DNA of 64,000 bases from Curvibacter cyanobacteriorum. GTDB lineage: Bacteria > Pseudomonadota > Gammaproteobacteria > Burkholderiales > Burkholderiaceae_C. The stretch covers positions 62,001-126,000 of the forward strand of contig NZ_JAQSIP010000002.1 of the NCBI RefSeq assembly GCF_028649475.1. The letters are read 5' to 3'. How positions within the stretch are numbered: position 1 is the stretch's first letter; every line of letters begins with the position of its first letter. Of this stretch, positions 33,172 through 41,133 are shown in pieces. Under the pieces are notes generated by a model that did no database searches, had not been told where the DNA came from, and saw nothing but the letters and a program-made list of their open reading frames with translations. A program made the translations under genes and the position numbers.

Positions 33172-34220
33172 GCGGTCATTTCTCTGCCCTGCTGCGCGCC
33201 GAGGCGCCCCACCACGGCCCCCGGGTGCCGGTCAGCGTGCTGACCGGGTTCCTGGGCAGCGGCAAAACCACCTGGCTGAACCGGCTGCTGGCTTCGCCAG
33301 ACCTGTCGGGCACCGCGGTCATCGTCAACGAGTTTGGTGAGACCGGGCTGGACCATGACCTGCTCACCGCGGCGGCGCCCGACGACGTGGTGCTGCTGCC
33401 CAACGGCTGCCTGTGCTGCGCCGTGCGTGGCGACCTGGTGCAGGCCTTGGGGGCCCTGATGGACCGCCCGGGCCAGGCCATCCAGCGCGTGGTGATCGAG
33501 ACCAGCGGCCTGGCCGAGCCGGGCCCCATCCTGCGCACCCTGCTGCTGGACCCGCTGCTGTCGCCGCGTTACCGCCTGGGCACGGTGTTCTGCACCGTCG
33601 ATGCGGTGTTGGGGCAGAGCAGCCTGGCCCAACACCCCGAGGCGCTGGCCCAGTTGGCCGCGGCCGATGAGGTGCTGTTGACCAAGCTGGACCTGATCGC
33701 CGACCCCGCCCAGACCGCGCCTTTGCGAGACTGCCTGGCCCAGCTCAACCCGAGCGCCACGGTGCGCGCGTTGGGGCCGGACGGGGTGGACCTGCTGCGT
33801 CAGCGCCTGCTGGCACCCGGGCCCGACCTGGCGCCGGCCCCGGGGCCGGCGTTCTACCACCCGCTGGCCGCACCCCCCACGGGCCCCAGCCACCTGGCGG
33901 ATGTGCAGAGCTTTGTGCTGTGGCGCGATGAGCCCCTGGACCTCGACGGCTTTGCCCAATGGCTGGACCTGGTCGTGGCGGCCCAGGGCGAGAAGCTGCT
34001 GCGCTTCAAGGGCCTGGTGCAGACCGTCCAGACCCCGGAGCAGCCCCTGGTGGTGCATGCCATGCAGCACCTGTTTCACCCGCCCGCGTACCTGCCTGCC
34101 TGGCCCACGGCGGACCACCGCACGCGCCTCGTGTTCATTGCCCGAGGCCTGGACCGGGAGGCGCTGGAAAGCACCTTGGACGTCATGGCCCGGCGGCGCC
34201 GTCCGCGGCGTCCCACCTGA
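33168..34220 (+). CDS. CobW/COG0523-family GTPase, putative metallochaperone
   Basis: A 350-residue G3E GTPase. Walker A is GFLGSGKT (27-34), the metal motif GCLCC spans 80-84, ETSGLAEP follows, and TKLD is the guanine-specificity motif. A CobW C-terminal domain ends with FIARGLDREALESTLDVM. It lacks the His-rich loop of some zinc-handling members. COG0523 proteins deliver metals (Zn, Co, Fe) to target enzymes. Here it is the fifth gene of the hydantoinase operon and is coupled by ATGA overlap to the Cys protein, so the likely client is HyuAB (inference). Confidence 0.9.
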   Translation: MSGHFSALLRAEAPHHGPRVPVSVLTGFLGSGKTTWLNRLLASPDLSGTAVIVNEFGETGLDHDLLTAAAPDDVVLLPNGCLCCAVRGDLVQALGALMDRPGQAIQRVVIETSGLAEPGPILRTLLLDPLLSPRYRLGTVFCTVDAVLGQSSLAQHPEALAQLAAADEVLLTKLDLIADPAQTAPLRDCLAQLNPSATVRALGPDGVDLLRQRLLAPGPDLAPAPGPAFYHPLAAPPTGPSHLADVQSFVLWRDEPLDLDGFAQWLDLVVAAQGEKLLRFKGLVQTVQTPEQPLVVHAMQHLFHPPAYLPAWPTADHRTRLVFIARGLDREALESTLDVMARRRRPRRPT

Positions 34221-34250
34221 ATGACTGGCTTGATCACAATGGAGACACCC

Positions 34251-35231
34251 ATGAAAAATTCGAGAAGACAAGTGCTGGGCGCCCTGGCGGGCCTGGCGAG
34301 CCCGGTGCTGGCGCAAGCCCAGGCCTCCGCCTTTCCGGAGGCCGACCGCCTGCTGCGCATCGTGGTGCCCTTCGCCGCGGGCGGCGGCGTGGATTCCGCG
34401 GCCCGCTTGCTGGCCAACCACCTGGGCAAGCAACTGGGCCTGTCGGTGATCGTCGAGAACCGCGCGGGCGCCAGCGGAACGCTGGGGGGCAAGTTTGTCC
34501 AGACCGCGCCCGGCGATGGCTACACCCTGCTGTTTTCTGCGGCCACCCACGTGCATGCCCGCCAGGTGCTGAAGAACCCGCCCTACGACCCGCAGACCGA
34601 CTTTGCCCCGGTCGCCCGCGTCGGCGAGGCCCCGCTGATGCTGGTCATCGCCCCCGACCTGGAGCCGCGCAAGCTGTCGGAGGTGCTCAGCGCCGCGCGC
34701 AGCAAATCGGACGGTTGGACCGCCGGCATCCCCGCCGCGGGCGCGCCCAGCCACCTGGCCACGCTGTTGCTGGCGCGCATGGGGCAGGTCAGTTTCAGCT
34801 ACATCGCCTACAAGGGCACCCAGCCCGCGCTGGTGGATGTGGCGGGCGGCCATGTCAATTTGCTGCTGGACTCGATGATCTCGCTGCTGCCGCTGGCCAA
34901 GTCGGGCAAGGTCAGGCCGATTGCCATCACCGCACGCAAGCGCAGTGCCCTGGCGCCCGAGGTCCCGACCGTGGCCGAAAGCGGGCTGCCCCAGTACGCC
35001 TACAGCTCGTGGTACGGCGTCTGGGCTCCGCGGGGCACGCCGAACGACCGGGTGCAGGCGCTCAACAAGGCGATCAATGCGGCCGTGGCCGACCTCAGCC
35101 GCAGCGGCGGCTTCAGTGCGCTGGGCATCGATCCGGTGTCCGAGACACCTGATCAGTTCCAGCGTTTCATCGCCTCGGAGGTCAGCCAGGGCGCTGAACT
35201 GCTCAAGGCCGCAGGCTTCAAGCCCGAGTGA
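34251..35231 (+). CDS. Bug-family periplasmic receptor
   Basis: A 326-residue receptor closing the hydantoinase operon. The signal peptide NSRRQVLGALAGLASPVLAQAQA is of RRxxL type. The loops are IVVPFAAGGGVDSAARLLA and VENRAGASGTLGGKFV; YIAYKGTQPALVDVAGGHV follows. The ATG at 34251 has a TGGAGAC site; an ATG at 34221 would add ten unlikely residues. By context its ligand may be a lactam, imide or the acid degraded by the HyuAB-FAH enzymes. No membrane subunits are present. Confidence 0.9.
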   Translation: MKNSRRQVLGALAGLASPVLAQAQASAFPEADRLLRIVVPFAAGGGVDSAARLLANHLGKQLGLSVIVENRAGASGTLGGKFVQTAPGDGYTLLFSAATHVHARQVLKNPPYDPQTDFAPVARVGEAPLMLVIAPDLEPRKLSEVLSAARSKSDGWTAGIPAAGAPSHLATLLLARMGQVSFSYIAYKGTQPALVDVAGGHVNLLLDSMISLLPLAKSGKVRPIAITARKRSALAPEVPTVAESGLPQYAYSSWYGVWAPRGTPNDRVQALNKAINAAVADLSRSGGFSALGIDPVSETPDQFQRFIASEVSQGAELLKAAGFKPE

Positions 35232-35277
35232 GGCGCGGCGGGCGGGGCCGCACGCCGCGGCCCCCCTTTCGCTGAGG

Positions 35278-35295
35278 GCGGGCCGCGCGGCCCGC
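35278..35295. terminator. GC palindrome between convergent genes
   Basis: GCGGGCCGCGCGGCCCGC is a perfect 18-base palindrome lying between the stops of the Bug gene (35231) and the convergent MBL-fold gene (35316). It has no T run on either strand, so it is at best a weak or Rho-assisted terminator. Confidence 0.35.
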
Positions 35296-35315
35296 ACAGC
35301 GCTGGCAGGGGGCGA

Positions 35316-36413
35316 TCAGGGCGCCAGGGGCGGCGGGGCGCCGGGCACGGCGCCTTTCAAGGTCCAGGTCTCGCCGTGCTTCAGCAGGCGAAACACGCCC
35401 TCGGCCAAACCCGCCTCGGCGGCCGCCCGGGACAGCTCGCCCAGGGGGGCATCCAACGGCTCATCGGCCAGTTCAAAAGTGCCCCAATGCACGCCCAGGG
35501 AATGGTGCGCCCGCACCTCCTGGTGGATGCGCACCGCCTCGCTGGGGTTGACGTGCTGGTCCTTCATGAAGGCGCGTGGCTCGTAGGCCCCGACGGGGAT
35601 CAGCGCCAGATCAAACGGCCCCATCCGCCGACCGATGTCGGCAAAGTCGGCGCCATAGCCCGTGTCCCCGGCGTAATAGACCCGCTCCGCGCCTACCTGT
35701 ACCGCCCAGCCTGCCCAATGGCTGGTGTGGCGGTCCGACAGCCCCCGCCCACTCCAGTGGTGGGCGGGCAAGGCCCAGGCGCTCAGGCGCCCCTGCTTCC
35801 AGGGCTGCCACCAGGCGACTTCTTCGGCGGCGATGCCCCGTGCTGCCAACCAGGCGCCCAGTCCCTGGGGGACCAGGAAGACCGGCGGGCCCCCCGGCTG
35901 TTGCGCCAGGCGCCGCACCGTCGGCTCGTCCAGGTGGTCGTAGTGGTCATGGGAGATCAGCACCACGTCGATGTGCGGCAGGGCTTCCACCCGGTAGGGG
36001 GTGGGCACTTTGCGCGGCATGCCCACCCAGCTCAGGGGCGAGGCCCGCCCTGAAAAATGGGGGTCGGTCAACACGGTGTGGCCATTCAGCCGAATCAAGG
36101 CCGTCGCGTGCCCGATCCAGGTCACCGACAGGCCTTCGGCGGGCGCCGGTGCCGTGCCTTGAGCGTCCCGGACCACGGGAAAGTCATAGCCGTTCACGTG
36201 GGTGGACGGGGGCGGGGGCAGCTTCTTGACCGTGGCTTCCCACATCCAGGCCAGGACCTCGGACCAGGGCTTGTCGATGCGGCTGCCGTCGCTGTTGCGG
36301 TAGCGCACCGCGGGGTCGCGTGGGCCCTGGGGGGCCGCGACGGCGCTGTCACTGAGGGCCATCGGGCTGCACGCGGCACACGCCAGCAGTCCGAGCAAGG
36401 TCAACAGTCGCAT
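35316..36413 (-). CDS. MBL-fold metallo-hydrolase lipoprotein (NAPE-PLD-like)
   Basis: A 365-residue metallo-beta-lactamase-fold hydrolase. The N-terminus has a lipoprotein signal with lipobox LLAC (C12), so it is probably anchored in the envelope. The zinc motif is SHDHYDHLD, with later ligands in YYAGDTGYG and LGVHWGTF; DPHFSGRASPLSWVGMPRKVPTP is typical of the UlaG/NAPE-PLD-like branch. Family members cleave phosphodiesters or lactones. Its start shares one base with the upstream methyltransferase stop, so the three minus-strand genes 37461-35316 form one operon, divergent from an HxlR regulator. Confidence 0.88.
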   Translation of the reverse strand: MRLLTLLGLLACAACSPMALSDSAVAAPQGPRDPAVRYRNSDGSRIDKPWSEVLAWMWEATVKKLPPPPSTHVNGYDFPVVRDAQGTAPAPAEGLSVTWIGHATALIRLNGHTVLTDPHFSGRASPLSWVGMPRKVPTPYRVEALPHIDVVLISHDHYDHLDEPTVRRLAQQPGGPPVFLVPQGLGAWLAARGIAAEEVAWWQPWKQGRLSAWALPAHHWSGRGLSDRHTSHWAGWAVQVGAERVYYAGDTGYGADFADIGRRMGPFDLALIPVGAYEPRAFMKDQHVNPSEAVRIHQEVRAHHSLGVHWGTFELADEPLDAPLGELSRAAAEAGLAEGVFRLLKHGETWTLKGAVPGAPPPLAP

Positions 36414-37057
36414 CAGGGCGCTCCTTCCGGCCCCGGGGCGGGGGTGTCTGGGGCCCGGCTCATGACCCAGGCGTTGACCATGCCATCCCACAGGGGCTGC
36501 ACGCTCAAACGCCAGCCCGGCTGCACCAGCAAGCTGCGGGGCACGGCCCGTTCCGGCCGCCGGGTCGCGGCCCAGAGCAGCAGGGCCCACGCGCCATCCC
36601 AGCGCCGGTGGCGTCTCAGGTAGGCCCAGGCGGCGCGCCAGGTCATGGTTTCAGAGGGCTCGATCAGCAGCAGACGCCCCTGGCTCGCCACGGCCTGGCG
36701 CAGTGCCCGCAGCGCCGGTTCGCGGTCGCTCAGCACGGCCAGCAAGGAGGCCGCAGACACCACATCCGCGCCCATGGGGGGCAGGTGGTGGACACTGCCC
36801 ACGCTGAAGGTCGGGGCCCCCGGGCCCGCGGGGCTGGCGCGCCGGGCCGCGGCCACCATGTGCGGATCCAGGTCCACGCCCTGCACCCCATAGCCCCGGG
36901 CGGCGGCCAGTCGGCTGACCAGGCCCGGCCCGCAGCCCACATCGAGCCAGCGCCGGCCGTGGCCGGTGGGCAGCAGGGCGACGGCGGTTGCATGCAGTTC
37001 CCGGTAGAGGGCCGAGCGCTGCACCCAGCTGAACCCACGTGCGCTCCAGCGGCTCAT
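36413..37057 (-). CDS. Class I SAM-dependent methyltransferase
   Basis: A 214-residue methyltransferase. Motif I WLDVGCGPGLVSRLAA lies near residues 39-55, VQGVDLDPHMVAAAR is motif II, and GADVVSAASLLAVLSD plus GRLLLIEPSETM complete the Rossmann-type fold. Members of this type methylate small molecules or lipids. It sits between a four-helix membrane protein (overlap ATGA) and the MBL lipoprotein. A membrane-lipid or envelope substrate is possible but unproven. Confidence 0.85.
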   Translation of the reverse strand: MSRWSARGFSWVQRSALYRELHATAVALLPTGHGRRWLDVGCGPGLVSRLAAARGYGVQGVDLDPHMVAAARRASPAGPGAPTFSVGSVHHLPPMGADVVSAASLLAVLSDREPALRALRQAVASQGRLLLIEPSETMTWRAAWAYLRRHRRWDGAWALLLWAATRRPERAVPRSLLVQPGWRLSVQPLWDGMVNAWVMSRAPDTPAPGPEGAP

Positions 37058-37461
37058 GGTGTGGCCTCCCGGGCAGGGGCTTGGCGCAGTCCCAGCCACA
37101 GCGCCAGGATGAACAGCAGGGGCAAGAACGAGGCGGTGGACACCTGCGACAAGGTCACGGCGCCCAGGGCCAGGTACTTGAGGGTCACCAGCCAGTCGAC
37201 GGCCTGGATGAAGGCCATGAGCTGGATCCACATCCGTCCGCCTTCCGGCCGCTTCGCCACCTGCCACAGGCCCCAGCCGAAGGCCAGGCAACGGGCGGCC
37301 ATCATGCCCAGCAACCAGTGGGCCCAACCGGGGGCGGGCGGCAGGCCCAGGGCCTCTGCGGCCCGCTCGGGCGCCAGCGCAAAGGCCAGACCGAGCGCCA
37401 CCTGAACCGCGGCAATCCATCGAAGGGTGTGAGGCAAGCTGCGTTGCAATGCCATTGGCAT
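37054..37461 (-). CDS. Small four-helix membrane protein, unknown function
   Basis: A 135-residue integral membrane protein with helices at about 15-32, 46-66, 77-94 and 110-126 and short charged loops. I do not recognise the family. The first ATG at 37461 has a GGAGATCCC leader; a second Met follows two codons later. First gene of the operon with the methyltransferase and MBL lipoprotein, divergent from the HxlR regulator by 78 bases. That layout suggests induction by whatever the HxlR protein senses. Confidence 0.75.
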   Translation of the reverse strand: MPMALQRSLPHTLRWIAAVQVALGLAFALAPERAAEALGLPPAPGWAHWLLGMMAARCLAFGWGLWQVAKRPEGGRMWIQLMAFIQAVDWLVTLKYLALGAVTLSQVSTASFLPLLFILALWLGLRQAPAREATP

Positions 37462-37539
37462 GGGATCTCCAATTCCGTTGAAAAAAACGGATGCTAGGCA
37501 CCTTGCTATCTTTTGGGAAGTAGTTACCATTTGGAAACC

Positions 37540-37947
37540 ATGAAGTCCCCAACCCCGGCAAGTGACCCGACCCCCAACGTGCAGGCGCTGGCCGCCGAGC
37601 CCTGTGCGCTGGATTGCCCCGTGGCCCGGACCGCGCGGCTGATCGACGGGCGCTGGACCACCCTCATCATTCGGGACCTGTTGGGGGGCACCCGGCGCTA
37701 TTCGGCGTTGTTGCGTTCGCTCACCGGCATCAGTCCCAAGGTGTTGGCGGCGCGTTTGCGCTTTTTGGAAGACGAAGGGGTGTTGTTGAAGACCACTTAC
37801 CCGGAGGTGCCCCCTCGCACCGAATACCGGCTCAGCGAAAAAGGGCTGCGCCTGGTGGGCGTGATTCAAGCCATGGCCGCGTATGGCGAGGGCTTGGACA
37901 AGCCCCCGACGGCCGCGCCGGGGCCGGACCTGGACCAGGGCGCCTGA
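37540..37947 (+). CDS. HxlR-family transcriptional regulator
   Basis: A 135-residue winged-helix regulator. CPVARTARLIDGRWTTLIIRDLLGGTRRYSALLRSLTGISPKVLAARLRFLEDEGV is the HxlR fold with the redox-type N-terminal cysteine region (AEPCALDCPV, C31/C35). HxlR proteins sense quinones, aldehydes or redox stress and control a divergent gene. An ATG at 37540 is preferred to an upstream frame start at 37513. The divergent target is the operon 37461-35316; the 78 bases between hold an AT-rich stretch with the near-repeats TTTTGGGAAGTA and ATTTGGAAACC, a possible operator. Confidence 0.9.
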   Translation: MKSPTPASDPTPNVQALAAEPCALDCPVARTARLIDGRWTTLIIRDLLGGTRRYSALLRSLTGISPKVLAARLRFLEDEGVLLKTTYPEVPPRTEYRLSEKGLRLVGVIQAMAAYGEGLDKPPTAAPGPDLDQGA

Positions 37948-38283
37948 GCCCGGGTCCACACCCCAGCGGAGCCTTGGGCCCGGGGGCGGTGCATGAGCCC
38001 CCCGTGCACCGGCCCAGCAGGGGGCTTGAAGCGGCCGCCAACCCTAGCACTAACCCTATTTTCGTCCGCCTATCGCGCGTTGCGTTTGCTGACCGCACGC
38101 CGCGCGGCCCTGGCTTGGGACAGGGCCGCCCCCGCTGCCTACACTACGCCGCCATGGCCCGATCGGGGCGCGTGCACCGGCAGTCGGGTGGATCTGGGCT
38201 CAGACCCCGCCGCTGCCAGCCCCCCCTCCGATCTGGTGCCAGTCCTGCCTTCCGGCCCCCGCCGACCTACTTTGGAGACTCAC
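37948..38283. other. Intergenic region upstream of the TRAP receptor gene
   Basis: About 336 bases. It should hold the promoter of dctP, but no convincing -35/-10 pair was found. There is an AT-richer patch with CCCTAGCACTAACCCTA, and a TTTGGAGAC ribosome site directly before the TRAP gene. Open frames here lack ribosome sites and look like chance. Confidence 0.5.
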
Positions 38284-39303
38284 ATGATCGCTTTCCGTCG
38301 CACCCTCCTGGCCGCCTCCGTGGCGGCGGCCTCTTTGCTGTCCCTGGGCGTTTCGGCGCAGGACATCCAGGCCCGCACCATCAAGTTCCCCTCGGCCAGC
38401 CAAAAGGGCCACCCCCAGGTCATGGGCGTGGAGCACTTTGCCGAGTTGGTGGCCAAGAAGAGCGGCGGCAAGATGGTGGTCAAGCCCTTCCCGGGCGGTG
38501 CCCTGGGCCCGGACGCGCAAGTGGTGTCGGCCATGCAGGGCGGCACGGTGGAGATGAACGTCATGAACGCCAGCCTGCTGGCCGGCAACGTCAAGGAAAT
38601 GGCGGTCTTTGACTACCCCTTCCTGTTCGCCAACGCCCAAGAAGCCGACGCCGTGGCCGACGGTGCCGTGGGCCGCAAGCTGCTGGACAAGCTGCAAGAA
38701 CGTGGCCTGGTGGGCCTGGCCTACTGGGACCTGGGCTTCCGCCAGATGCACACTGCCAAGAAGCCGATCCGCAACGCCGACGAGGTCAAGGGCATGAAGA
38801 TGCGCGTGATCCCCACCTCGCAGTACGTGGACTTCATGAACGCGATCGGTGCCAACGCCACGCCCATGCCCTACACCGAGACCTACAGCGCGCTCGAGCA
38901 AGGCGCCATCGACGGCATGACCAACCCGCTGCTCAACATCGTCAGCGAGAAGTTCTACGAGGTCAGCAAGCACCTGACCCTGAGCAACCACATGTACACC
39001 CCGCAAGCGGTGATCGTGAGCAAGAAGTTCTGGGACAAGCTGTCGGCCACCGAGCAAAAGATCCTGCAAGACGCGGCCAGCGAAACCGCGCTCTACCAGC
39101 GCAAGGTGGCGCGTGAAGAGGCCACCAAGGCGCTGGCCGAACTCAAGAAGCAAGGCATGCAAGTGCATGAACTGACCGCCCAGGACATCGCCAAGCTGCG
39201 CGAGCGCGCCAAGCCCGCCACCGACAAGCTGACCCAGCAAGTGGGTGAGCCGCTGGTGAAGGAAGTCTTTGCCGCCGTCGAGAAGGTGCGTTCGGGCAAG
39301 TGA
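38284..39303 (+). CDS. TRAP transporter solute-binding protein (DctP family)
   Basis: A 339-residue periplasmic receptor of TRAP transporters. A signal peptide is cleaved near VSAQ (residue 24). HPQVMGVEHFAELVAKKSGGKMVVKPFPGGALG, MNVMNASLLAG, and GMKMRVIPTSQYVDFMNAIGANATPMPYTETYSALEQGAIDG, which contains the conserved arginine that pairs with the ligand carboxylate, are diagnostic. Ligands are usually C4-dicarboxylates or other acids. DctQ/DctM membrane partners are not in the window. It is followed by a strong terminator, so it is a single-gene unit. Its codon use is less GC-biased toward CGG/GGG than neighbours, as for a highly expressed gene. Confidence 0.92.
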   Translation: MIAFRRTLLAASVAAASLLSLGVSAQDIQARTIKFPSASQKGHPQVMGVEHFAELVAKKSGGKMVVKPFPGGALGPDAQVVSAMQGGTVEMNVMNASLLAGNVKEMAVFDYPFLFANAQEADAVADGAVGRKLLDKLQERGLVGLAYWDLGFRQMHTAKKPIRNADEVKGMKMRVIPTSQYVDFMNAIGANATPMPYTETYSALEQGAIDGMTNPLLNIVSEKFYEVSKHLTLSNHMYTPQAVIVSKKFWDKLSATEQKILQDAASETALYQRKVAREEATKALAELKKQGMQVHELTAQDIAKLRERAKPATDKLTQQVGEPLVKEVFAAVEKVRSGK

Positions 39304-39371
39304 TGGCCTGGTGGGTCGCTCGGGGCACGGCCGGTCCGTGTGACCCACGAGCGCCTCAACCTCGGTCGGAC

Positions 39372-39408
39372 AAGGGCCTCCAGCGTGGTGCTGGAGGCCC
39401 TTGTTTTT
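39372..39408 (+). terminator. Intrinsic terminator after the TRAP receptor gene
   Basis: A perfect 13-bp stem, AAGGGCCTCCAGC (39372-39384) with GCTGGAGGCCCTT (39390-39402), around a 5-base loop is followed by GTTTTT. It lies about 70 bases after the dctP stop and before the convergent sensor kinase gene. Confidence 0.92.
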
Positions 39409-39441
39409 GGGGCCTTGGGGGGCCCGCGCCGGCCCCTGGTC

Positions 39442-41133
39442 TCAAGGCGAGGCTGGCCCTGCGGCGGCGGCCGGCCCCTGGAAGCCCACCTGCACCTCGA
39501 GCCCGGGCCCCGCGTTGCGCAGCGTCCAGCTCGCGCCGTGGGCCAGCGCCACCAGGTGGCACAGGTACAGGCCCAGGCCCACGCCGCCGGTGTCGCGAAC
39601 CCGGGCTGCATCGGGGCGGTAAAAGGGTTCCTGGGCCAGGCGGGGCAGGGCGTCCTCGGGTACGCCCGGGCCGAAGTCTCGCACCGACAGGTGCCAGCCG
39701 CCGGGACCGTGGGGGCTCAGGGCGATGTGGGGCGGCGGGGCGCCGGCGGCCTGCGCGGCCGCGCTGTGGCGCTGCGCGTTGCTCAGCAGGTTGCGCAACA
39801 GCAGGCGCAGGCGGCTGCGGTCCAGCGTCAAGCACACGGCGTGGTCGGGCAGGTTCAGCGTGACCCGCTGGCGCGGTGCGGCGGGGGCGGTGCCCGGCGC
39901 GGCAGTGGGGCTTTCGGTGAGTCCGGGGCGTCCGGGGCCGTCGGGGTCGACCAGGCCCAGGGCACCATCCACGGTTGTCGGGGCCTCGGCGGCCGTGTCG
40001 GCGTCTTCGGCCACCACCTCGCGCACCAGCGCGGCCAGGTCGGTGGGCTCCAGGTGCAGGGCGCTGTGGCCGCTGCCCAGGCGCTCGCTTTCGAGCAGGT
40101 CGGTGATCAGGTCCCGCATGACGCCCAGGTCGCGCATCAGGGCCTGGCGCACGGGCTCGGTGTCGGGGCCGTCGGGCAGCAGTTCGGTGTGCAGGCGGGC
40201 GCGGGTCAGCGGGCTGCGCAGTTCGTGGCTGATGGCCAGCAGCAGGGCCCGCTTGGCCTCCAGCATCTGGTGCAGGTGGCGTGCCATGGTGTTGACGTCG
40301 GCCGCCAGGGTGCCCAGTTCGTCGTCGCGCCGCACCGGAATCGGTTGCCCGAAGTCGCCGCTGCCAAAGCGCTGGGCCCCGGTGCGGATGTCGTCCAGCG
40401 GCCGCAGCAGGCGGCGCAGGTACAGGTAGGCCCCGGCGGTGAACAGCAGCAGCACGGCCAGGGTGTACCAGCCGATGCGGCGCGGGTGGTGCTGCGCGGC
40501 GACCAGATTCAGACCGAGTTCGATGTGGTGCCCGTCGGCGGTGTCGCGTTGCAGCAGGGGCGCGCCGTTGTCGGCCCCGTCGTGGTCGCGCTCACGGTGC
40601 CGACCCCGGCCCTTGGGGTGGTCCTTGTGGCGGTGGTCTTCGTCCTCCGCGTCGTCACCGGGGGCCCGCTGGTGGCGACCCTGGCCTTGGGGGTCGCGCG
40701 GGAGGGCGGCGTCGGGCGCGGGGCCCGCCGGGCCCCAGCCACGCCATCGGCGCTGCCCCCAGGGGGCCTCGCGCGGCCCCGGGTCGGATTGCCAGTTGAC
40801 CACCGGGCCGCTGATGCTCAGCGCGATGGGCAGGCGCTCGACCAGGGCCTGGGCCCGCTCGACGCTGGGCGGGCTGCCGAGGTCGGCCACCAGGCGGTCC
40901 ACGTAGTCGACCACCAGCGGGCGGGCCGCGTCGCGCCAGCCCACGCTCAAGGCGCGCTGCATGCCACCCATGAAAGCGGCGCTCAAAGCCAGCGCCAGCA
41001 GCGCGAACAGCAGCATCAGGCGCAGCCGCAGCGACTGGCGCAGCGCGCGTTGGGCCCGGCGCCAGCGCGGCGGGGTGGGGGCAGCGGGCGCGCTGCCCGG
41101 GACCGGTGCGGCGGACTTGGCGCGCTCAGCCAT
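39442..41133 (-). CDS. Sensor histidine kinase, CpxA-like, with His-rich periplasmic insert
   Basis: A 563-residue membrane kinase. One helix lies at about 38-58, a periplasmic domain to 220, a second helix at about 221-238, then a HAMP linker (RLLRPLDDIRTGAQRFGSGDFGQPI), the H box AISHELRSPLT with H303, an N box LLRNLLSNAQRHS and G boxes DFGPGVP and GVGLGLYL. The kinase part is close to CpxA/RstB types. The periplasmic domain contains a low-complexity segment (148-203) full of His, Asp, Arg and Lys, about ten His including 202-203 and 215-216, which could bind metal. The start at 41133 overlaps the response regulator by 8 bases. Confidence 0.9.
   Translation of the reverse strand: MAERAKSAAPVPGSAPAAPTPPRWRRAQRALRQSLRLRLMLLFALLALALSAAFMGGMQRALSVGWRDAARPLVVDYVDRLVADLGSPPSVERAQALVERLPIALSISGPVVNWQSDPGPREAPWGQRRWRGWGPAGPAPDAALPRDPQGQGRHQRAPGDDAEDEDHRHKDHPKGRGRHRERDHDGADNGAPLLQRDTADGHHIELGLNLVAAQHHPRRIGWYTLAVLLLFTAGAYLYLRRLLRPLDDIRTGAQRFGSGDFGQPIPVRRDDELGTLAADVNTMARHLHQMLEAKRALLLAISHELRSPLTRARLHTELLPDGPDTEPVRQALMRDLGVMRDLITDLLESERLGSGHSALHLEPTDLAALVREVVAEDADTAAEAPTTVDGALGLVDPDGPGRPGLTESPTAAPGTAPAAPRQRVTLNLPDHAVCLTLDRSRLRLLLRNLLSNAQRHSAAAQAAGAPPPHIALSPHGPGGWHLSVRDFGPGVPEDALPRLAQEPFYRPDAARVRDTGGVGLGLYLCHLVALAHGASWTLRNAGPGLEVQVGFQGPAAAAGPASP

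Noticed and set aside
38040-38070. CCCTAGCACTAACCCTA resembles a telomere-like or replication-origin repeat
   Set aside because: Only two imperfect CCCTA units; no iteron array, DnaA box cluster or replication gene nearby.
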